Positions 44,067-48,893 of a stretch of DNA of 48,893 nucleotides are shown here, in pieces. The notes below the pieces were generated by a model. The model was given only the letters and a program-made list of their open reading frames with translations, searched no databases and was not told the DNA's origin. Every line of letters begins with the position of its first letter. Positions within the stretch are counted from its first letter, which is position 1. Origin of the DNA: Pseudomonadota bacterium (GTDB lineage: Bacteria > Myxococcota_A > Polyangia > Polyangiales > JAFGIB01); assembly GCA_017881185.1 (NCBI GenBank), contig JADGRE010000015.1, positions 1 to 48,893 on the forward strand. The letters are read 5' to 3'. Made by a program: the position numbers and the translations under genes.

Positions 44067-44996
44067 TCAGCGCACGACGCGCAGGCCGGCGTTGTCGAGC
44101 TCGGCGCGCAGGAAGCCGAGCGCGCTGCGTGAACCGTCGGTGCGCGTGATGAGCGGGCCGAACAAGCGAGGCACCACCGCGCTGGCAGCCCCGGCAGGCG
44201 CGAGGCCGATCTGCGCTTCCGGCCAGGCGTAGAGCCCACCGGCGATGCTCGCGCGTCGAGCAAACTCGGCGAGCGGGCCGGAGCCCAAGTCGAGCCCGGT
44301 GGCTGTGCGACCGACACCCGCGGCGACCGCCCCCGCGGGTGCCTGCCACGCCAAGAGCCAGCGCCGGCCGGGTATAGCGGCGAGCTGGCCCGCGCGGGCC
44401 TTGAGATCGGGCAGGCCAAAACCGCAGCTGTCCTCGTCGACGGAGTAGCGGCCATCTTGGGCGCCAGCGATCGGCAAGAGCGCCTGGCTGCCGACGTGGA
44501 TCTCGTGCACCGCCGTAGCGTCGAGTAGCGCAGCGTTTGCAGGCAGGCTCGCGAACGCGTGAGCGAGCGTGCCCAAGCTGTCGCGTCCGCCTGCCACGAA
44601 GAGCAGCGGAGCCGGCAGCTTGGCCAAGGCTGCGGCAGTCGCCGACGCGCTGGCTTGGCTGTCGCCGAGGCCACCCAGCATCACGAAGAGATCCGCGCCA
44701 GAGCTGGCCACGCCAGCCAGGTCTGCGGGGCTCGGAGCCGGCCCAAAACCGGGACCGGAGAACACGGCCAGGTGCAGCGGCTTTGGCGCCCCGACCACCG
44801 TGATCACCGCACCCTTGCGCGAAAGACGCAGTCCGTGCCCCTGTGCCGTGCGGTCGGCTGCCGGTGGAGCGGACATGCAGCGCACGTAGGGCGTCGGACC
44901 CGACTCGCGCAGGCGCGCCTCGGTGGTGCATGCAGCGCCGGCCACCAGCCAGGCAGCGACACAGGCGACACGCGACAGTGGACGCAGGCGGCACAT
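44067..44996 (-). CDS. lipoprotein with degenerate metallophosphoesterase-like sequence
   Basis: Signal with lipobox-like VAGAACTT; ADLFVMLGGLGD, APLLFVAGGRDSLG, RRWLLAWQAPAG line up with phosphoesterase GD / GNHD / SHxPP positions but lack key residues. Confidence 0.62.
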   Translation of the reverse strand: MCRLRPLSRVACVAAWLVAGAACTTEARLRESGPTPYVRCMSAPPAADRTAQGHGLRLSRKGAVITVVGAPKPLHLAVFSGPGFGPAPSPADLAGVASSGADLFVMLGGLGDSQASASATAAALAKLPAPLLFVAGGRDSLGTLAHAFASLPANAALLDATAVHEIHVGSQALLPIAGAQDGRYSVDEDSCGFGLPDLKARAGQLAAIPGRRWLLAWQAPAGAVAAGVGRTATGLDLGSGPLAEFARRASIAGGLYAWPEAQIGLAPAGAASAVVPRLFGPLITRTDGSRSALGFLRAELDNAGLRVVR

Positions 44997-45147
44997 GATC
45001 GTGGGCAGGCCCTGTATCACGAGGCCCTGGGCGATGAAATTGACAGCGGCGTCAGTAGCGTCGGCGGCGGCCGCGGTGTAGATGAAAAGCGGTTACGCGC
45101 CCAGGCTTGCCTGCCGGGCGACGTGACGAAAGGAACCGCCGCCCATC

Positions 45148-45987
45148 ATGCAGTCGCCCACCCGTTTCAAGGGAACCGCCAGCTACCTCACCAACGAAGC
45201 GCTCGAGACCGCGGTCGACTGCGCGCTGGCGTTACAGAAGCCCCTCTTGGTGCGCGGCGAGCCCGGCACCGGCAAGACGCTGCTGGCCGAGGCGGTGACC
45301 GAAGCGCTCGATACCGAGCTCATCACCTGGCACGTGAAGAGCACCACGCGCGCGCAAGAGGGTCTGTACACCTACGACACGGTGCAGCGCTTGTACGATT
45401 CGCGCTTCGGCGACGGCGATGTGAAGAACATCCGTCACTACATCAAGCTGGGGCCCCTGGGGCGTGCGTTCTCGTCGGAGAAGCGGGTGGTCCTGCTCAT
45501 CGACGAAGTCGACAAGGCCGACATCGAGTTCCCTAACGATTTGTTGCATGAGCTCGACCGCATGCGCTTTCGCATCGTGGAGACCAACGAAGACGTGGTC
45601 GCCAAGCAGCGCCCGGTGGTGATCATCACCAGCAATGCCGAGAAAGAGCTGCCCGACGCCTTCCTGCGCCGCTGCGTGTTCCACTTCATCGACTTCCCCG
45701 AGAAAGACCTGATGACGCGCATCGTCGACGTGCACCACCCGAAGCTCGATTCGGCGTTGGTCGAGCAGGCGATGGACGCGTTCTACAAGATCCGCAACAT
45801 GCAGCGGCTGCGCAAGCGCCCGAGCACGAGCGAGCTGGTCGACTGGATCCACATGCTCAAGACCATGGGCGTGAAAGACGTGAAGCTCGACAAAAACCTG
45901 CCCTTCCTCGGAACCTTGCTGAAGAAAGAACAAGACCTCGTAGCGTACGCCGATCAGTTGTCTGGCGGCGCGCGCTGGCGCAGTTGA
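45148..45987 (+). CDS. MoxR-family AAA+ ATPase
   Basis: KPLLVRGEPGTGKTLLAEAV (Walker A), RVVLLIDEVDKADIEFPNDLLHELD (Walker B), PVVIITSNAEKELPDAFLRRCVFHFIDFP. Confidence 0.95.
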   Translation: MQSPTRFKGTASYLTNEALETAVDCALALQKPLLVRGEPGTGKTLLAEAVTEALDTELITWHVKSTTRAQEGLYTYDTVQRLYDSRFGDGDVKNIRHYIKLGPLGRAFSSEKRVVLLIDEVDKADIEFPNDLLHELDRMRFRIVETNEDVVAKQRPVVIITSNAEKELPDAFLRRCVFHFIDFPEKDLMTRIVDVHHPKLDSALVEQAMDAFYKIRNMQRLRKRPSTSELVDWIHMLKTMGVKDVKLDKNLPFLGTLLKKEQDLVAYADQLSGGARWRS

Positions 45988-45989
45988 TG

Positions 45990-46112
45990 ACATACCCGCC
46001 GAGCAGCCTTCGGCTCTCGGCGTATACTTGATTACATACCCGCCGAGCAGCCTTCGGCTCTCGGCGTATACTTGATTACATACACGCCGAGCAGCCTTCG
46101 GCTCTCGGCGTA
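45990..46112. repeat. three tandem hairpin-forming units, 44-bp period
   Basis: ACATACCCGCCGAGCAGCCTTCGGCTCTCGGCGTATACTTGATT starting at 45990 and 46034, partial third copy at 46078 (ACATACACGCC...GGCGTA); core CGCCGAG-c-AGCC-TTC-GGCT-CTCGGCG is a strong inverted repeat. Confidence 0.95.
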
Positions 46113-46126
46113 ACGCGCGAATCGCG

Positions 46127-47323
<1,197 letters not shown>

Positions 47324-47378
47324 AGGCGCGGCGCAACACGCGCGACACCGCAGCGTCGCAGCTGTTCGAGCAGCCCGC

Positions 47379-48272
47379 TCAGTTGCCGAGCTTGATGCCG
47401 GCTTGGGCCTTGGTGCGCGTTTGCGCGCCGGCGGTCGGCTTGGTGGCCTTGATGCCGGGCGGCAGCTCGTGGTCCATGCTGGTGTCGACCTTCACGTTCG
47501 CGCTGGCCTTGCCGCTGGCCGAAGCCTGACCCGGAGCGCCCGGCGCGTCGTCGAGGTACGCGGGCAGCTCGCCGGCGGCGTTCCGAGCGCTCGCAGCCGT
47601 TGCCGCAGCAGCCTTGGCGGGTGTCGGGCCGAGCACTTGCTTCTCGGCTTCGCCGAGGAAGCTCCCGGCGGGGAGATCGATGTACGTGAACGCGTAACCG
47701 CTCGCGCCCCGTTCGCCCGAGACGGCAGGGGTGACGGGTGCGCGCAGATCGAGCGTGACGGTGACGCCGTCGCGCGCGTGGGTGATGGTGACGCGCGTCA
47801 CGGGCGTGTTGAAGAAGCGTGTCTCGAGCGGCAAGCGATTGTTGTTGCCAGCGATCTGCGTGCCCGGCAACTTCATCACGAACTTGGCGGCGGTGAGTGA
47901 GGTCTGCACCGGCACCGGCACGGTCGACTGGAAGAACACGCGCGAGGTTCCGTCCGGCCGCATCTGGAAGCCCGGCCAGGTGATCTGAGCGGGCGTCTGA
48001 CCGGCGGGCACGGTGATCGAGGCCGGCTGTGCGCCGCCTGGGACGACGCCCGCATAGGTGCCGGCCGCATGCTCGTCGGTGCCTTTGGGCTCGGGCGCGC
48101 CATCGCCGGACTTGGGGCCCAGCTCGTCGGTGGCACCCGCGCGCAAGCTGGCGGTGCTGTTGACCGCAGATGGCCCTGTGGTCGCCGCCTGCGCGCTCGC
48201 CGTTGTGGCGCCGCTCGCGACACCGCTGGCTACTGCAGACACCACGACCCAATGCATAGCTGGCCGGAACAT
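47379..48272 (-). CDS. secreted protein, possibly AMIN-like domain
   Basis: Signal peptide; SRVFFQSTVPVPVQTSLTAAKFVMKLPGTQI...NTPVTRVTITHARDGVTVTLDLRAPVTP resembles AMIN beta strands. Confidence 0.65.
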   Translation of the reverse strand: MFRPAMHWVVVSAVASGVASGATTASAQAATTGPSAVNSTASLRAGATDELGPKSGDGAPEPKGTDEHAAGTYAGVVPGGAQPASITVPAGQTPAQITWPGFQMRPDGTSRVFFQSTVPVPVQTSLTAAKFVMKLPGTQIAGNNNRLPLETRFFNTPVTRVTITHARDGVTVTLDLRAPVTPAVSGERGASGYAFTYIDLPAGSFLGEAEKQVLGPTPAKAAAATAASARNAAGELPAYLDDAPGAPGQASASGKASANVKVDTSMDHELPPGIKATKPTAGAQTRTKAQAGIKLGN

Positions 48273-48350
48273 GGTGCTCTGAAGGATAGGTCACGCATCG
48301 ACCCCGAGCAAAAGAAGTGCGGCGGACCCGCAGTGCCGGGTCTTTGCGGC

Positions 48351-48893
48351 TCAATCCGACGCTGCAGACAGCGTGACCCAGCGCGTCTGGCCGGGCTTGA
48401 TGAACAGGTAGCGCACGCTGACCTCGTCGCCGCGATGCAGGCGCAGCTCATGCCGACCTGCGGGCAGCGCCACGGCGATGGGGGGGGTCCCGAGCTCGTG
48501 CTCGCCATCGCTGATGCGCGGCGCGTGCCCTTCCCCCTCGAAGTCGACCACGAACAGCCCCTGGCCACTGGGTACCGCGACCCCGCGGCGCGGATCGATG
48601 TAGCTGAGTACGCGACCGAAGTCGGCTGGGTCGACAGCGCTGGGCGCGGTGGTCGGCTCAGCGCCCGGCAAGGCAGCAGCCGGCGGCGGCGCCTCAGCGA
48701 CGGTCGCAGGGCGCGGCGCCTGCACCGCGCTCGAGACGCGGTAACTCTCCACCGAACGCTGGCGCCGTTCCAGCTGCTGCCAACCGAAGTAGCCGGTCGC
48801 CATCAAGGCCGCCGCCGTCAGCAGCATGACCAGCCCTTCGTGGCGGGTGTTGCCCGCTGGCGGCCAGGTCGGAAGCTGCCCAATCACCGGCTC
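48351..48893 (-). CDS. single-TM protein with C-terminal PEGA-like domain; probably continues beyond the window
   Basis: TM segment GLVMLLTAAALMATGYFGW, Pro/Ala linker, C-terminal PIAVALPAGRHELRLHRGDEVSVRYLFIKPGQTRWVTL; frame is open to the window edge. Confidence 0.6.
   Translation of the reverse strand, partial: EPVIGQLPTWPPAGNTRHEGLVMLLTAAALMATGYFGWQQLERRQRSVESYRVSSAVQAPRPATVAEAPPPAAALPGAEPTTAPSAVDPADFGRVLSYIDPRRGVAVPSGQGLFVVDFEGEGHAPRISDGEHELGTPPIAVALPAGRHELRLHRGDEVSVRYLFIKPGQTRWVTLSAASD

Noticed and set aside
45990-46112. CRISPR array interpretation of the 44-bp repeats
   Set aside because: No variable spacers: the whole 44-bp period repeats, so it is a simple tandem array and no cas genes are present.

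Overview
High-GC chromosomal window whose gene content looks like a myxobacterium or related Myxococcota/Deltaproteobacteria (MYXO-CTERM-like tail, MopE-type Cys/Asp-rich lipoproteins, many secreted lipoproteins of unknown function). Left part (1-5.7 kb): a cargo-like ORF, a BNR-type lipoprotein, then a rearrangement scar made of an MBOAT gene cut by a defective IS3-family element (27-bp inverted repeats at 3624 and 4839, internally deleted orfB, no target duplication), the C-terminal remnant of a large serine recombinase, and a tRNA-Gln(CTG)/tRNA-Glu(CTC) pair on the minus strand with a near-consensus promoter. The rest is mostly chromosomal: TolC-like protein; sulfite reductase cluster (DUF2849, CysI, DUF934) divergent from a LysR regulator; a secreted MYXO-CTERM-like protein plus beta-barrel pair; truA; plsC; peptidase-MA-like protein; MopE/propeller lipoprotein; serine hydrolase; dus; class IV aminotransferase; one 11.3-kb gene for a TPR-like protein of about 3,760 aa; M18 aminopeptidase; asnB; rpiB; a fabF-acpP-fabG-fabH-rpmF-yceD cluster; and a MoxR ATPase/VWA pair separated by three tandem 44-bp hairpin units. 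Most promising for follow-up: the tandem hairpin array inside the MoxR-VWA module, the giant TPR protein, the MYXO-CTERM/beta-barrel pair, a probable inactive metallophosphoesterase-like lipoprotein, and the IS/recombinase/tRNA scar. All calls come from reading translations and sequence; no searches were run.
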